A stretch of 64,000 nt of DNA from Aquarana catesbeiana (taxonomy: Eukaryota > Chordata > Amphibia > Anura > Ranidae): positions 695,216,700-695,280,699 of the forward strand of contig NC_133326.1 of the NCBI RefSeq assembly GCF_042186555.1. Reading direction: 5' to 3'. The notes below the pieces were generated by a model that did no database searches, was not told the DNA's origin, and worked only from the letters and a program-made list of their open reading frames with translations. Position 1 is the first letter of the stretch. Every line of letters begins with the position of its first letter. A program made the translations under genes and the position numbers. Below are positions 47,040 through 57,889 of the stretch, piece by piece.

Positions 47040-48060
47040 TGACAAGCTGCTGCAATAGGGACACTGGGACAGATGTGGCTGCACTGATGGGTTCTGATGA
47101 GGCTTGTCTAATGAGGCTGCACTGCTGGGTGCTGAAGAGGGTGCACTGATGGGTGCTGATGAGGGTGCACTTACAGTATGTGCACTCATGATGCTGCACT
47201 GATTAGCTGGCACTGATGTGCACTGATGAGGTGGCTCTGATGGGCACTGATGAGCACTCACTGATGGGCACTGCTTTGCACTATTGGGCACTGATGAGCA
47301 TTATTAGGGCACTGTAGTGGCACTGATGAGCACTAATAGGGCAATGTAGTGGCACTGATGAGCACTGTAGTGGCACAGATGAGCACTAATAGGGCACTGT
47401 AGTGGTACTGATGAGCACTATAGTGGCAATGATGATCACTCACTGATGGCACTGTACGGCACTGATGTGCACTGTAGGGCGCTGATGGCACTTTAGGGCA
47501 CAGATGGCACTGTATGGCACTGATGAGCACTGTAGTGGCACTGATGAGCACTTTAGTGGCACTGATGAGCACTTGCCGATGGCACTGTAGGGCACTGATG
47601 GCACTGTAGATCACTGATAAGCACTGAAAAGCACTCACTGATGGCACTAATGTGCACTGTAGAGCACTGATGTGCACTGATGGCACTGATAAGCACTCAC
47701 TGATGGCACTATAGGTCACTGGTGAGCACTGATAAGCACTCACTGATGGCACTGTAGGGCAATGATGAGCACTGTAGTGGCAGTAATGAGCACTGTTAAG
47801 CACTCACTGATGGGCACTGTAGGGCAATGATGAGCACTGTGGAGCACTGATGAACACTGTAATGGCACTGTAGGGCACTGTAGTGGCATTGTAGGGTACT
47901 GTAGTGGCACTGTAGTGGCACTGATGGCACTGTAGTGGCACTGTAGGGCTCTGATGAGCACTGTAGTAGCACTAATGGGCACTGTAGTGGCACTGTTGAG
48001 CACTCTAGTGGCACTGATGGGCACTGATGAGCACTGTAGCGGGACTGATGAGCACTGTAG
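47040..48060. repeat. Short-period minisatellite (GCACTGATGA/GCACTGTAGTG)
   Basis: About 1 kb made of 10-11 bp words GCACTGATGA, GCACTGTAGTG and GCACTCACTGATG in irregular order, plus-strand sense. Several Cys/Ser/His-rich frames cross it only because the repeat has no stop in those frames. It lies in the 5' region of the piggyBac element. Confidence 0.93.
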
Positions 48061-48384
48061 ATCACACAGAATCAATCAACTTGAGCTGAAAACTCATGCT
48101 GCTGAAATGTGTTTCTCTCCTCTTCTCACACACTGCATCGGTGTGAGGAGAGGAGAGAGCTGAACCAGGCATGACCGTGGTTTGTTTACAAAGTGATCAC
48201 TCCATTCATGTGGTAAAGGGCTGCTGTATTCGGCTCATTACACTGATCCGTGATATGCTGGATCCTGTAGACCCAGCAATCACAGTGACTTCCGGGTGTG
48301 CACCCCCTCATATGACCACCTCCCGGAACTACCCGGCTGTGCTGTAGCGATCACTCAGCTATAGCGTGGTTAGCAAGTGGTTAA

Positions 48385-48879
48385 AGGCCTTAATGATATA
48401 AAGGTCAAGGACATGAGTTTATTACAGACAGGGCAGACATTCCAAAGCTGTGGGTGGAGAAGAGGGGTGAAGGAAAGAAAGTTTAAGGAGAGAAGACACC
48501 AACTGTGACAAGAAAAGGTTGAGAGCACATTTTACAGAGTGCAAAAATTAGGAAGAAGACTAGGTAAGACAAAAAAGATCCAAATGGGGAAACAAGGTCA
48601 CCTGCAGTCTGTTTTGTGTTTTGCAAAATAGTTTGCAGATTTTCACTTTGTACATTTGCTGAAATACAAAGCAGACGTGCATCATTCAATCTAAGAAAAG
48701 CACTTTATTCAAAGAAAATTAGCCTATGCCACCCCAGCCTGTGGCCCCAGCCTGTGCTTGCCCCATAAGGGTGGTTTCAATTTATACTGTGATGGGTGTG
48801 GGTAATACTAGCCATGCAATTGATTTCATTTTGAGGATGTGTGCTAAAAATTCCACGCCTAGGTGAACCTAAAAAAAGC
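48385..48879. other. No gene recognised
   Basis: Moderately AT-rich sequence outside the piggyBac TTAA. The only frame (48483-48689 minus) has no recognisable domain. Confidence 0.5.
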
Positions 48880-49876
48880 TGCCAACACTAAAATTGTGAC
48901 ACCCGATGTGTACAAAGTTCATTAAATGAAAATAGTGCGGTGCTAAATACAAATATAAAAATAAAACTCAATAAAGTAAAAAAATTATAATATTGCGACA
49001 ACAAATAAATAATAAAGTCCACCCCACACACTGTGAGTAAACCTAAATGCTGAAGACCATCTACAGTATGTATGTATTAGTGATCATACAACACTCAAAA
49101 ATGATGGGTACATCAATTTTGACAATGAGTGATCCCACATGTCTTGGCAGTGAATCATATAGTGGACACATGGCTTACATAAAAAGAGTATATAGTGTAG
49201 AATTTATCAAATGACCACTGTTAAATTAATAAGTGCGCACTCACATGTGACAAAAACAATCATGAGAAAAATGTGCACAAATTTCTAGGAGGCACAGAAA
49301 CAAAGTATATACCAAACCAAAACACTTATGCCCTGTACACACGGTTGGGCATTGATCGGACATTCCGACAACAAAATCCATGGATTTTTTCCGACAGATG
49401 TTGGCTCAAACTTGTCTTGCATACACACGGTCGCACAAAGTTGTCGGAAAATCCGATCGTTCTGAATGCGGTGGCGTAAAACATGTACGTCGGGACTATA
49501 AACGGGGCAATAGCCAATAGCTTTCGTCTCTTAATTTATTCTGAGCATGCGTGGCACTTTGTCCGTCGGATTTGTCTCCACATGATCAGAATTTAAAGGA
49601 TCGGATTTTGTTGTCAGAAAATTTTATAGCATGCTCTCCAACTTTGTGTGTCGGAAATTCCGATGGAAAAAGTCAGATGGAGCCCATACACGGTCGGAAT
49701 TTCCGACAATAATGGCTTACATAAAAAGAGTATATAGTGTAGAATTTATCAAATCACCACTGTTAAATTATTAAGTGCGCACTCACATGTGACAAAAACA
49801 ATCGTGAGAAAAATGTGCACAAATTTCTAGCAACAGCAACAAAGTATATACCAAACCAAAACACTTAGTTAAATTG
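48880..49876. repeat. Repeat region with a 160-bp direct duplication around a MITE
   Basis: The block 49166-49332 (GGCTTACATAAAAAGAGTAT ... CCAAACCAAAACACTTA) recurs at 49711-49875 with few differences. Between the copies is a separate element (49333-49708). Upstream, 48880-49165 is AT-rich low-complexity sequence with AATAAA-like words. The family is not recognised. Confidence 0.7.
49333..49708. mobile_element. MITE rich in TCGGAA/TTCCGA words
   Basis: Ends resemble inverted repeats: CCCTGTACACACGG at the left and CCATACACGGTCGG near the right. The interior carries many copies of TTCCGAC, CCGATC and GTCGGA. No coding capacity. It lies between the two 160-bp direct repeats. Confidence 0.6.
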
Positions 49877-50375
49877 GAGTTCCGCTGGCAGAAAAAAATA
49901 AAAATTCAGAAGCTGCAAATACTGTAGCTGCTGACTTTTAATATATGGACACTTACCTGTCCAGGGAGCCCGTGATGTCCTCACCCAAAGCCGATCTTCG
50001 GATCGACTCACGGGTGCTGCAGCCGCCATTCCTGGTAAGGGAACCAGGCAGTGAAGACTTTCGGCTTCACTCCTGGTTCCCTACTGCGCATGCTCGAGTT
50101 GCACTGCGCGTTCTGAATGGTCCCTGCTGTCCTCTGGGACTTGTCTGTCTCCCAGAAGACAGCGGAGGGGAAGGAGGATGGACCGGACATGGCATAGATC
50201 GCCACAGAAAGTGCAGCGATCTATGCCCAGAAGTGGGAGCAAATACCTGGATTTGACAGGTATCTGCTCCCCCCTCCCCCCCCCCTGAAAGGTGCCAAAT
50301 GTGGTGGTGCCGGAGGGGGGGAGAAATCCGATAAGCGGAAGTTCCATTTCTGGGTGGAACTCCGCTTTAACAATG
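49877..50375. mobile_element. MITE with TTAA targets
   Basis: Left TTAAATTGGAGTTCCGC and right GGTGGAACTCCGCTTTAA are inverted, with TTAA at both edges. GC-rich interior. Frames inside (49945-50256 plus, 50081-50503 minus) have no recognisable product. Confidence 0.75.
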
Positions 50376-50697
50376 GAGCCCAAAGGCTCAGAGGAGACAT
50401 CCAACCTGCTTACCAAAGTTAAAGTGCCTATCTGCATACGAATTATCAGAGTAAGCTTGACATCAATGCAGCCAACAAGTTGAAGGGGGAAGATCCACTC
50501 CATTTAGCAACGGGACACAAAATAAAACATTCAATAAATAAACTGATTTATTAAAATACAGTGATGCGATCACCTAAAAAAAGTTGCAATACCGCCACAG
50601 TGTATTAAACTCAATCACAGGGAATATTCATAGACCAATGTGTGTGATGACATCAGCACATCATGTCTCCAATGTTTTACTCAGAAGATGATAAAAC
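50376..50697. other. No gene recognised
   Basis: AT-rich stretch with CAATAAATAAACTG and similar words. It may continue the unclassified repeat of 48880-49876. Nothing codes. Confidence 0.4.
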
Positions 50698-51431
50698 TAG
50701 ACGAGTGCAGTTTGTTTCGTTCCAAATTGAACTTCGGACGAATTTTCATTTTTTGAAAATTCGTAAATGTGAAAATTTGAAAATCCGTAAATATTTAAGA
50801 AAATCTGAAAATTCAAAAGAATAACTAGCTAACTAATAATAACTAACTATTAAATTATAGGTATTGGAATTTCTTTTCAAATTTGGCTGTTAGTGAACGT
50901 AATGAATACGAATTTATCCAAAGTTACAAATTATCCAAAATAACAAATGCCACATCTAAACAAATGGAACAGAACAAATTAACAATAAATAATAATAATA
51001 CGTTTTTATTATTTATATTGTTTATTATTATTAATTTGTTACGTCCTATTCGTTTAGATACGGCATTCGTTATTTTGGATGATTTGTAACTTTGGATAAA
51101 TTTGTATTCGTTACGATCACTAACAGTCAAATTCCAATACCTATAATTTAATAGTTAGTACTAGTTAAGTTATTATTAGTTAGTTATTATTTCAGATTTT
51201 CAAATTTTAGGGCTTTCAGATTTTCGGATTTTCAAATTTACGAATTTACGAATTCATGAATTTACAAATTTTCGAATTTTAGAATTTACGAATTTTCCAA
51301 TAATAGAATTTATGAATATTCAGAAAAATGTGTTAAATGGGTTTTCATTAATTCGGATATTTCTGAAATAATGAATTTGTCGAAATTAGTTAAGAAAAGG
51401 AATTTGGAACGAAACGAATTGCACATGTCTA
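50698..51431. mobile_element. AT-rich palindromic element
   Basis: Left TAGACGAGTGCAGTTTGTTT and right ending AATTGCACATGTCTA are inverted ends. The arms pair around a centre near 51000: CGAATTTATCCAAAGTTACA at the left against TGTAACTTTGGATAAATTTG at the right. The outer parts are runs of AATTTTCGAA-like words. Ends of the form TAGACATGTGCA suggest a hAT-type MITE, but I found no clear 8-bp duplication. Confidence 0.7.
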
Positions 51432-51539
51432 TAAAAAAGAATATAACATATGGGTTATGGGTTGGTAACAAATTCAAACAAGCACCAACATCCCTGAATG
51501 GACAATGGATACAGAGAGGTTATTTAGGGGGACTTTTCA

Positions 51540-52600
51540 GGTGGTGAAAAATTGGAAACAGAAATTTAGATAAAATTTGATAATTTTTTTATTAATAAAC
51601 AAAAAGTATAAAAAGTTTGCTATGGTTAACAAACATAAACATTGATACAACTTGTTTGAAGCTATGCCATATATGTGGGAGTATCTTATCGTATAGAAGG
51701 TGATGGTATTGAAGTTATCCCGACATGTTTCACCGTCATGGACTTCCTCGGGTGATATATTTAATAGCACAGTATACCTCACTAGATGTAGAGCAAAACA
51801 CATTTAGAGCATAAAATTTGCAAATGATGATAAAATACTAGACATAATTTAAGTAAATCAAAACATTGCCCTCCATACTCAACTACACCGCTTCCACTTC
51901 CCAAAAGCTCCAAGTGAACGCCGAGACCGGAAGTGCCAGCCCCAGAAGGCGCACAGAATGGCCAGAAAAAGCCCAGGTGGAGCAAACTAGAAGGTTAATA
52001 AATCTTTAATTAATTGTGAGTTCAACTACCATTCAGATAGTAAACAATGATGGAAAGATGAAAACTACTAAAGAGCGACCAGTTATTCTAAACAAAAACA
52101 AATAATATACTCACAGCACAAGTCAAGGGTGCCGTATAGTGTTAAAAACCACTGATTTTCAGATATAGAGTAGATGGAAAGAGACTGAAAAAGCATTAAA
52201 AGGTAAATGACAATGAGCTTAATATAAGTAGAGGTGATTACAATTTCTACGGTAAAATATATTACTCATCAACTTAGAATGGATATAGATGTAAAGAAGG
52301 GTGGGACATTAGAAAAATGTGTATAAATCTGTGAGCCAACAAGTGCACACAGATAAACTGCATGCTGCAAATCATCTGTCTCCTACCACCAGAGAAGATT
52401 GAACAAATGGCAGAAAGTAACATTTTTACAGTTGGTTTTATACTTGAAAAGTACTAACTAGTCCATAAAGAGGAACACAGAGGACACTATTGTAGATTAA
52501 AAGGCTGCTCAATGACATTAATTTACCTTAAATAAGTCTCCAGCAAAGTATGATCACCCTTGATGCAACACAGTAAATTTAATACATAACCTTTTTATAT
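51540..52600 (-). mobile_element. Fragment related to the hammerhead-bearing elements (element PC)
   Basis: On the minus strand a hammerhead-like core (51717-51755) is followed by AT-rich sequence with TTTATTAATAAA, a layout resembling the arm of PA after its ribozyme. The rest, to about 52600, has no recognisable frame. Boundaries are approximate and I could not find target duplications. Confidence 0.45.
51717..51755 (-). ncRNA. Hammerhead-like ribozyme, core with one change
   Basis: Minus strand: core CCGAGGA (51745-51751; CUGAGGA expected, so U4 reads C), GAAA (51728-51731), then CATGTC and stem I strand GGGAT. ACATGT is self-complementary, as in dimer-forming short stem III versions. Stem II is poorly paired. 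Probably a decayed copy. Confidence 0.45.
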
Positions 52601-52849
52601 ATGCACGCTGTTCAGCCAGCGTCTGACGTCACCAGCCGAGTATGGACGTGCGGAGGTTACTTCACAGAAGCTATGTGCCATTTGCCTGGTACTACATGGT
52701 CCATAGTGCATCGTGGCCCGGCGGAGAGGGAGATGGCGCAGAAAAAAAAATGCCCCGCGATGTCCATCCATCTTCAATAATGCCACCCGACGGACCTGAT
52801 AAATAGGAAGAAACAAGTTCCACCTCTATGGGAGGCGTCCCTCCAACTG

Positions 52850-53960
52850 CTGTCTCTTGGCTGTGACAGCTGTTATATAGGCAAGGGCGGGGCCACCCGG
52901 TGATGTAACCAAATGACCACGCCCCTGCTGTCAGAGGGGGCGGGATCATCCAGTTATGTCATCGGGTGGCCCCACCCTTGCCTATAACCCAGCTATCACA
53001 GCAAAGAGACAGTAATCGCCAGGAGTCCTTCCATGGAGGCAGAGTATTTTCTTGTTTTTTCTTCTATTTTTGGGCGGCGTAATTGACGATGGATGTACAC
53101 CGCAGGACATTTCTTTTTTTTCATTTTTAATAAAGGATTTGTCAAAAACTGTCTTTTGTGGTTTTTAGTTTTTTTACACTTTTTTTGGGTGAATTGGTAT
53201 TCACATGGGGGGCGGGATCTGGGGGCTTCCAGATTCTGATAAGCCCCCTGCCCACAGAACCCCACAACCACCGTGCCAGGGATGTGGGGACCCCAAAGCA
53301 CCCTCTCCATGTTGAGGACAAGCAGCCTGGTATGGTTCAGGAGGATACTCTTCCTATTCTGGCTTGCCAGGCTGCTTTCTTGGATAAGGGTCTGGCATGG
53401 ATTTTTGGGGGGGACCCCACGTCAATTTTTTTTTTCAATTTTGGCATTGAGTTCCCCTTAAAATCCATACCAGACCCGAGGGGCCTGGTATGGATTATGG
53501 GGGGACCCCACGCTGTTTTTTTTTAAATGTTGGCATGGAGTTCCCCTTAAAATCCATACCAGACCTGAAGGGCCTGGTATGAACTTGGGGGGCCCACACT
53601 GTTTTTTTCCTTGATTCTTATCTATATTGCCGGGAGTCAGCAATATATTACAGCCGCAAACAATTTAAAATGACATTTTTTCCTTTAGAAATGTCATTAT
53701 GGCTGTGGCACTGTAAAACACATCAGACAGATACATCACTTTACAGGCAGACTAAGGGGACCCCCCAAGCACGATATTTAAAGGAATATATTAATTTTTA
53801 TTGTTTCACTTTAAGCATTATTAAAATGACTGTTCCTGAGAAAACGGTTGTTTAAAAACTTTTTTGCATTGATACATGTCCCTTGGGGCAATACCCGGGT
53901 CCCCATATACTTTTTATTGCAATAACTTGCATAAAAGCCTTTAAAATGAGCATGAGGGTG
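52850..53960. mobile_element. Half of a hAT-related non-autonomous element
   Basis: Shares the promoter-like middle and one arm with 42329-45120: GGCAAGGGCGGGGCCACC, the CCTTTATTAAAA-type segment, repeated CCATACCAGAC/GGCCTGGTATGG words, and CTTTAAGCATTATTAAAATG near 53810. It stops near 53960 without a terminal repeat. A local inverted repeat pairs 52858-52905 with 52957-53005. The 53158-53526 frame is fortuitous. Confidence 0.7.
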
Positions 53961-54427
53961 TTTAAAATTCTGGGTAGTTAGAGCTATTGCTGGCCTTGCA
54001 ATAGCGGCAGGAACCCCAGGGAAGAGCGGCGCTACTGAGAGAAGCGGCCAGTCTATAGCAAGCCATGCATGCGCAACCCCACTCCCGCACATTTGCATTT
54101 TTAAATTAAATGATTTTATTTTTTTACAGTTGTTTGTTTTTGTTTTATTATTACCCCATTTTAAATAAAAGTTACTGCACTACAAGGATATTATCTGTTT
54201 GAGCTTCTGGTTTATGTTATTTTTGAGAGAGGAATTTCATTGGAGTTCAAGAGGTATTGAATTTATCTCATCCATCCTACACATTGAATTGTGTCTGCCA
54301 GGCTTGTTTGGTCTTTTATGGGCATTTATAATTGGTGAGTGAGCACTTTTACCACACATGGTGAAAACACCTTGGTTGGATGTAAAGAAGGAATGTGTCA
54401 CCATTTAACGACACGGTGGTTGGGAAT
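53961..54427. other. No gene recognised
   Basis: Contains a short stretch (54088-54125) resembling the 3' flank of the OR genes, then AT-rich sequence. No coding frame worth calling. Confidence 0.45.
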
Positions 54428-54850
54428 AATCATTCAATTACGGACTTTTTTGATTGTTGATTTAAAATAATGAAAATTAAGTTGCGTTTTTGTTAATTGA
54501 TACTATTACACATTGACTTAGCATCTAATTTAATTTTAAGAAGTATATGAATAATTAGGTGGGGGGGACCCTATAATCAAAAAATAACTGGCACTATTCT
54601 CATGCAATTGAAGTCAATAGAAGGTAAGTCCGCACATCTCCACACTGGGAGGAGGTGATGTGAAAAGGGGATTTTTAAGTGCCACAAGGAGTACCACACC
54701 AAATACAATCTGTTCTAAAAACTACAAGTTTAATTTACACAAAGTAATTAAAACCTATATATCAAAACATGTTAAAAGTACAATCAACATGTTTTATGAC
54801 CATTTCATGCAGTCAAAGCGTGGTTTTTATACATATGGATGGGATATGTT

Positions 54851-54895
54851 TGGATCAATGCGTTTCGCCCAAATGAGGGGCTTCCTCAGGATCCA
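54851..54895 (-). ncRNA. Hammerhead ribozyme, element PB
   Basis: Minus strand: stem I strand TGGATC (54890-54895), core CTGAGGA (54883-54889), one A, stem II GCCC/GGGC (loop CTCATTT), GAAA (54863-54866), very short stem III around CGCA, TT at the cleavage site, and GATCCA (54851-54856), which pairs perfectly with the first strand over 6 bp. All invariant core bases are present. The extra A before stem II and the minimal stem III are the main departures. Activity is untested. Confidence 0.68.
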
Positions 54896-55078
54896 TGTTT
54901 CAATATTAATAAATCAAAATGCTGATAAATAACACAAACAATACATCAATCAAACAAAATACATAAAACAGCCTATATAGTACATATCAAGATAGACATA
55001 GACATAATCCATATGTATCAAAAAAAGAGCTTTGACTGCACAAAATGGTCATAAACATGTTGATTGTAATTTCTAATA

Positions 55079-56572
55079 CGATGTCCAGAAAAAGTATTCG
55101 TACCCCTTGAAATTTTCCACATTTTGTCATGTTACAACCAAAAACATAAATGTATTTTATTGAGATTTTATGTAATGGACCAACACAAAGTGGCACATGA
55201 TTGTGAAGTGGAAGGAAGGAAAAATGATAAAAGGTTTTCACATTTTTTTACAAATATCTGAAAAGTGTGGCGTACATTTGTATCCCTGAGTCAATACTTT
55301 GTAGAACCACCTTTCACTGCAATTACAGCTGCAAGTCTTTTTGGGGATGTCTCTACCAACTTTGCCCATGTAGAAAGTAACATTTTTGCCCATTCTTCTT
55401 TGCAAAATAGCTCAAGCTCTGTCAGATTGAATGGAGAGCGTCTGTGAACAGCAATTTTCAAGTCTTGCCACAGATTCTCAATCAGATTTAGGTCTGGACT
55501 TTGACTGGGCCGTTCTAACACATGAATATGCTTTGATCTAAATCAATCCATTGTAGCTCTGGCTGTATGTTTGGGGTGGCTTATGCAGACTCTAACAGGT
55601 TTTCTTCTAAGACTGCCCTGTGTTTGGCTCCATCCATCTTCCCATCAACTCTGACCAGCTTCCCTTTCACTGCTGAAGAAAAGCATTCCCACAACATGAT
55701 GCTGCCACCACCATGTTTCGCAGTGGGGATGGTGTGTTCAGGGTGATGTGCAGTGTTCGTTTTCTGTCACACATAGCATTTTGCTTTTAGGCCAAAAAGT
55801 TCCATTTTGGACTCATCTGACCAGAGCACCTTCTTCCACGTGTTTACTGTGTCCCCAAAATGGCTTCTTACAAACTGCAAACAGGACTTCTTATGGCTTT
55901 CTTTAAACAATGGCTTTCTTCTTTGCCACTCTTCCATAAAGGCCAGATTTGTGGAGTGTACGACTAACAGTTGTCCTGTGGACAGATTCTCCCACCTGTG
56001 CTGTGGATTTCTGCAGCTCCTCCAGAGTTACCATGGGCCTCTTGGCTGCTTCTCTGACTAACGCTCTCCTTGCCCGACCTGTCAGTTTAGGTGGATGGCC
56101 ATGTCTTGGTAGGTTTGCAGATGTGTCATACTCTTTCCATTTTAGGATGATGGATTGAACAGTGCTCCATGAGATGTCCAAAGCTTGGGGTATTTTTTTA
56201 AACCTAACCCTGCTTTAAACTTCTCCACAACTTTATCTTTGACCTGTCTGGTGTGTTCCTTGGCCTTTATGATTTGGTTTGTTCACTAAGGTTCTCTAAC
56301 AAACCTAAGAGGACTTCACAAAGCAGCTGTATTTATACTGAGATTAAATCACACACAGGTGAACTCTATTTACTACTTGGGTGAATTCTGAGGGCATTTG
56401 GTTCCACTAGATCTTATTTAGGGGTATCATTTTTCTTCCACTTCACAATTATGTGCCCTCTTTGTGTTGGTCTATCACATGAAATCCCAATAAAATACAT
56501 TTACAATTTTGGTTGTAACATGACAAAATATAGAAAATTTCAATGGGGTATGAATACTTTTTAAAGGCACTG
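55079..56572 (-). mobile_element. Tc1/mariner transposon (Tc1-2), 1494 bp
   Basis: Ends are CGATGTCCAGAAAAAGTATT (55079) and AATACTTTTTAAAGGCACTG (56572), flanked by TA on both sides (55077-55078 and 56573-56574). It splits the right arm of PB and is absent from the left arm. Its sequence family differs from Tc1-1 (ends followed by ATACCCC rather than CACCCCC). Confidence 0.94.
55291..56181 (-). pseudogene. Tc1-like transposase, degraded
   Basis: Minus strand. DNA-binding half at 56181-55903 (DISWSTVQSIILKWKEYDTS, NLPRHGHPPKLTGRARRALV, TTVSRTLHKSGLYGRVAKKK). The first catalytic Asp is readable near 55810 (VLWSDESKMELF), followed by HGGGSIMLWECF around 55700. The segment that should carry the second Asp (DNDPKHT) is altered, with only PKHTARATM-like text left after a lost Asp. 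The C-terminal piece at 55521-55291 (RPSQSPDLNLIENLWQDLKI) holds the final acidic residue. Sequence upstream of 56181 encodes the start in a shifted frame. Non-functional. Confidence 0.9.
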
Positions 56573-56951
56573 TATGTTCTGATATATAGGTTTTAAGGAC
56601 TTTTGTATAAATAAAACGTGTGTTTTTTTATAACAGATTGTATTTGTGTGGTACTCCTTGTGGCACTTAAAAATCCAATTTTCACATCACCTCCTCTCAG
56701 TAAGGAGATGTGTGGATTTACCTTCTATTTAATTCATTTTTTTTAAGAAGTAGCTCCTTCCTTTACATGGTGTCTAATGCCATTCTTTAACCCCATAATG
56801 TGGTTTCAACATCTCTATCCCAGTGATTTCACAATTTATACCTTTAGCCATAGGATTCAATGCATACCACCTAAGTATTCTTCTGACATCAAGGATATGC
56901 GTATGCACAGATTTTTTTTTTAATATTTACTTTTCTATCACATTTAAATTT

Positions 56952-57878
56952 TTAATAAAAAAAAAATGGTTTTATTTTTTCAATAGCTTTTTTAATATCC
57001 TTGTTCCTGAATGTGTATATGATTGGATTAAGCAATGGAGTCATTACAGTGTAAAATAGAGAGAGGACCTTGTTCAGAATATCCAGTTGTCCTTTTGTTG
57101 GAAACAAATACACAGCGATTAGCGTCCCGTAAAAAATGCACACTACGGTCAAGTGAGAGCTGCAGGTGGTGAAGGCTTTTTGTCTTCCTGTAATTGATTT
57201 CATTTTGAGGATGGTTAAAACAATATAGATATACGATATAACAATTAACATAAAAGGTGCTACGACACAGATGAAACCTATTACATAGGTCTGATTATGG
57301 ATCCATGAAGTATCAGAGCAGGAAAGCTCAATAATGGGTTCATAGTCACAGAAGAAGTGATGAATGATGTTTGGTCCACAGTAGTATAGACTGCACAAAG
57401 ATATAGAATTAACCAATGTCATTTTTAAACTTAATAACCAGATGATAATCACTGATTTAATGCAAATTGATTGGTTCATTAAAGAGTTGTAATGCAGTGG
57501 CTTACAGATGGCCAAATACCGGTCATAGGACATCACAGTCAGTAGAAAAAACTCTGAGGCCTCAGCATTTACAAAAAAGGAGAACTGGATGATACATTCA
57601 GCAAGAGACATGGTACATCCATCATGTAAGATGATATAAAGAAAGTTAGGAAGAATATCTGTGGACAGAATTATATCAAGCAATGATAGTTGGGTGATGA
57701 AGAGGTACATGGGAGAATGAAGTGTTTTACTCAGATGATATAAAATCACAATGAAGAGATTTCCAGAAATAGTAACACAAAATATGATAAAGAGCACTGA
57801 GAAAAATAGAATTTGTATGCTTTTTATATTTGGGAAACCTGTTAGCACAATATAGGTGATGTTATTGTGATAGCCCAT
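56952..57878 (-). CDS. Olfactory receptor (rhodopsin-like GPCR), intact, 308 aa
   Basis: Single-exon seven-helix odorant receptor of the ciliary membrane, which would signal through Golf and cAMP. Start MGYHNNITY carries the N-glycosylation sequon N6-I-T. Helix 1 has GN (residues 39-40) and helix 2 follows PMYLFITQLSLLDI (56-69). Cys95 begins helix 3, which ends in MSYDRYLAIC (116-125). The second extracellular loop holds Cys167, Cys177 and Cys187 plus a sequon at N195. Helix 5 has SYIYIVLTIL, helix 6 starts KAFTTCSSHL (234-243), and helix 7 is PLLNPIIYTFRNK (281-293). Length and motifs match class II receptors, and I see no stop or frameshift. The coding exon start is typical, with upstream non-coding exons likely unseen. 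Its tandem partner at 36741-37661 is a pseudogene. Confidence 0.95.
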   Translation of the reverse strand: MGYHNNITYIVLTGFPNIKSIQILFFSVLFIIFCVTISGNLFIVILYHLSKTLHSPMYLFITQLSLLDIILSTDILPNFLYIILHDGCTMSLAECIIQFSFFVNAEASEFFLLTVMSYDRYLAICKPLHYNSLMNQSICIKSVIIIWLLSLKMTLVNSISLCSLYYCGPNIIHHFFCDYEPIIELSCSDTSWIHNQTYVIGFICVVAPFMLIVISYIYIVLTILKMKSITGRQKAFTTCSSHLTVVCIFYGTLIAVYLFPTKGQLDILNKVLSLFYTVMTPLLNPIIYTFRNKDIKKAIEKIKPFFFY

Positions 57879-57889
57879 CTGGTAAAAGA

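Larger units (their letters stand above)
41866..48384 (-). mobile_element. piggyBac-type transposon, 3'-truncated and split twice
   Basis: The 5' end is at 48380: on the minus strand, TTAA (48381-48384) is followed by CCACTTGCTAACCACGC, a piggyBac-like end at its TTAA target. Transposase text runs leftward in three islands, about 47030-46324, 45307-45121 and 42328-41870. The breaks are a palindromic element (45308-46309) and a non-autonomous hAT (42329-45120), each with its own target duplication. The 3' end is replaced by the LINE fragment at about 41865, and no right terminal repeat was seen. Confidence 0.85.
54546..56740 (-). mobile_element. Palindromic hammerhead-bearing element (PB), containing Tc1-2
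   Basis: Flanked by TTTTAAGAAGTA at 54534-54545 and 56741-56752. Copy 1 of the duplication has the single unoccupied site (AATTTAAGAAATAG near 20630). Without Tc1-2 it is about 700 bp. Inverted arms of about 245 bp: 54613-54855 pairs with 54990-55078 plus 56573-56735 (GGTGATGTGAAAA, then TAAGTGCCACAAGGAGTACC). A one-sided tail of about 67 bp (54546-54612) lies at the left. A hammerhead core sits at the inner end of the left arm, minus strand. The plan matches element PA. Confidence 0.8.

Noticed and set aside
47333..48075. Several Cys/Ser/His-rich frames on the minus strand
   Set aside because: Produced by the 10-11 bp minisatellite, which lacks stops in those frames; no real gene.
50883..51130. 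Mirror-image 68-codon frames
   Set aside because: They are the two arms of the AT-rich palindrome at 50698-51431.
54088..54125. Third partial copy of the OR duplication
   Set aside because: Only about 37 AT-rich bases resemble the OR 3' flank; too short to claim.
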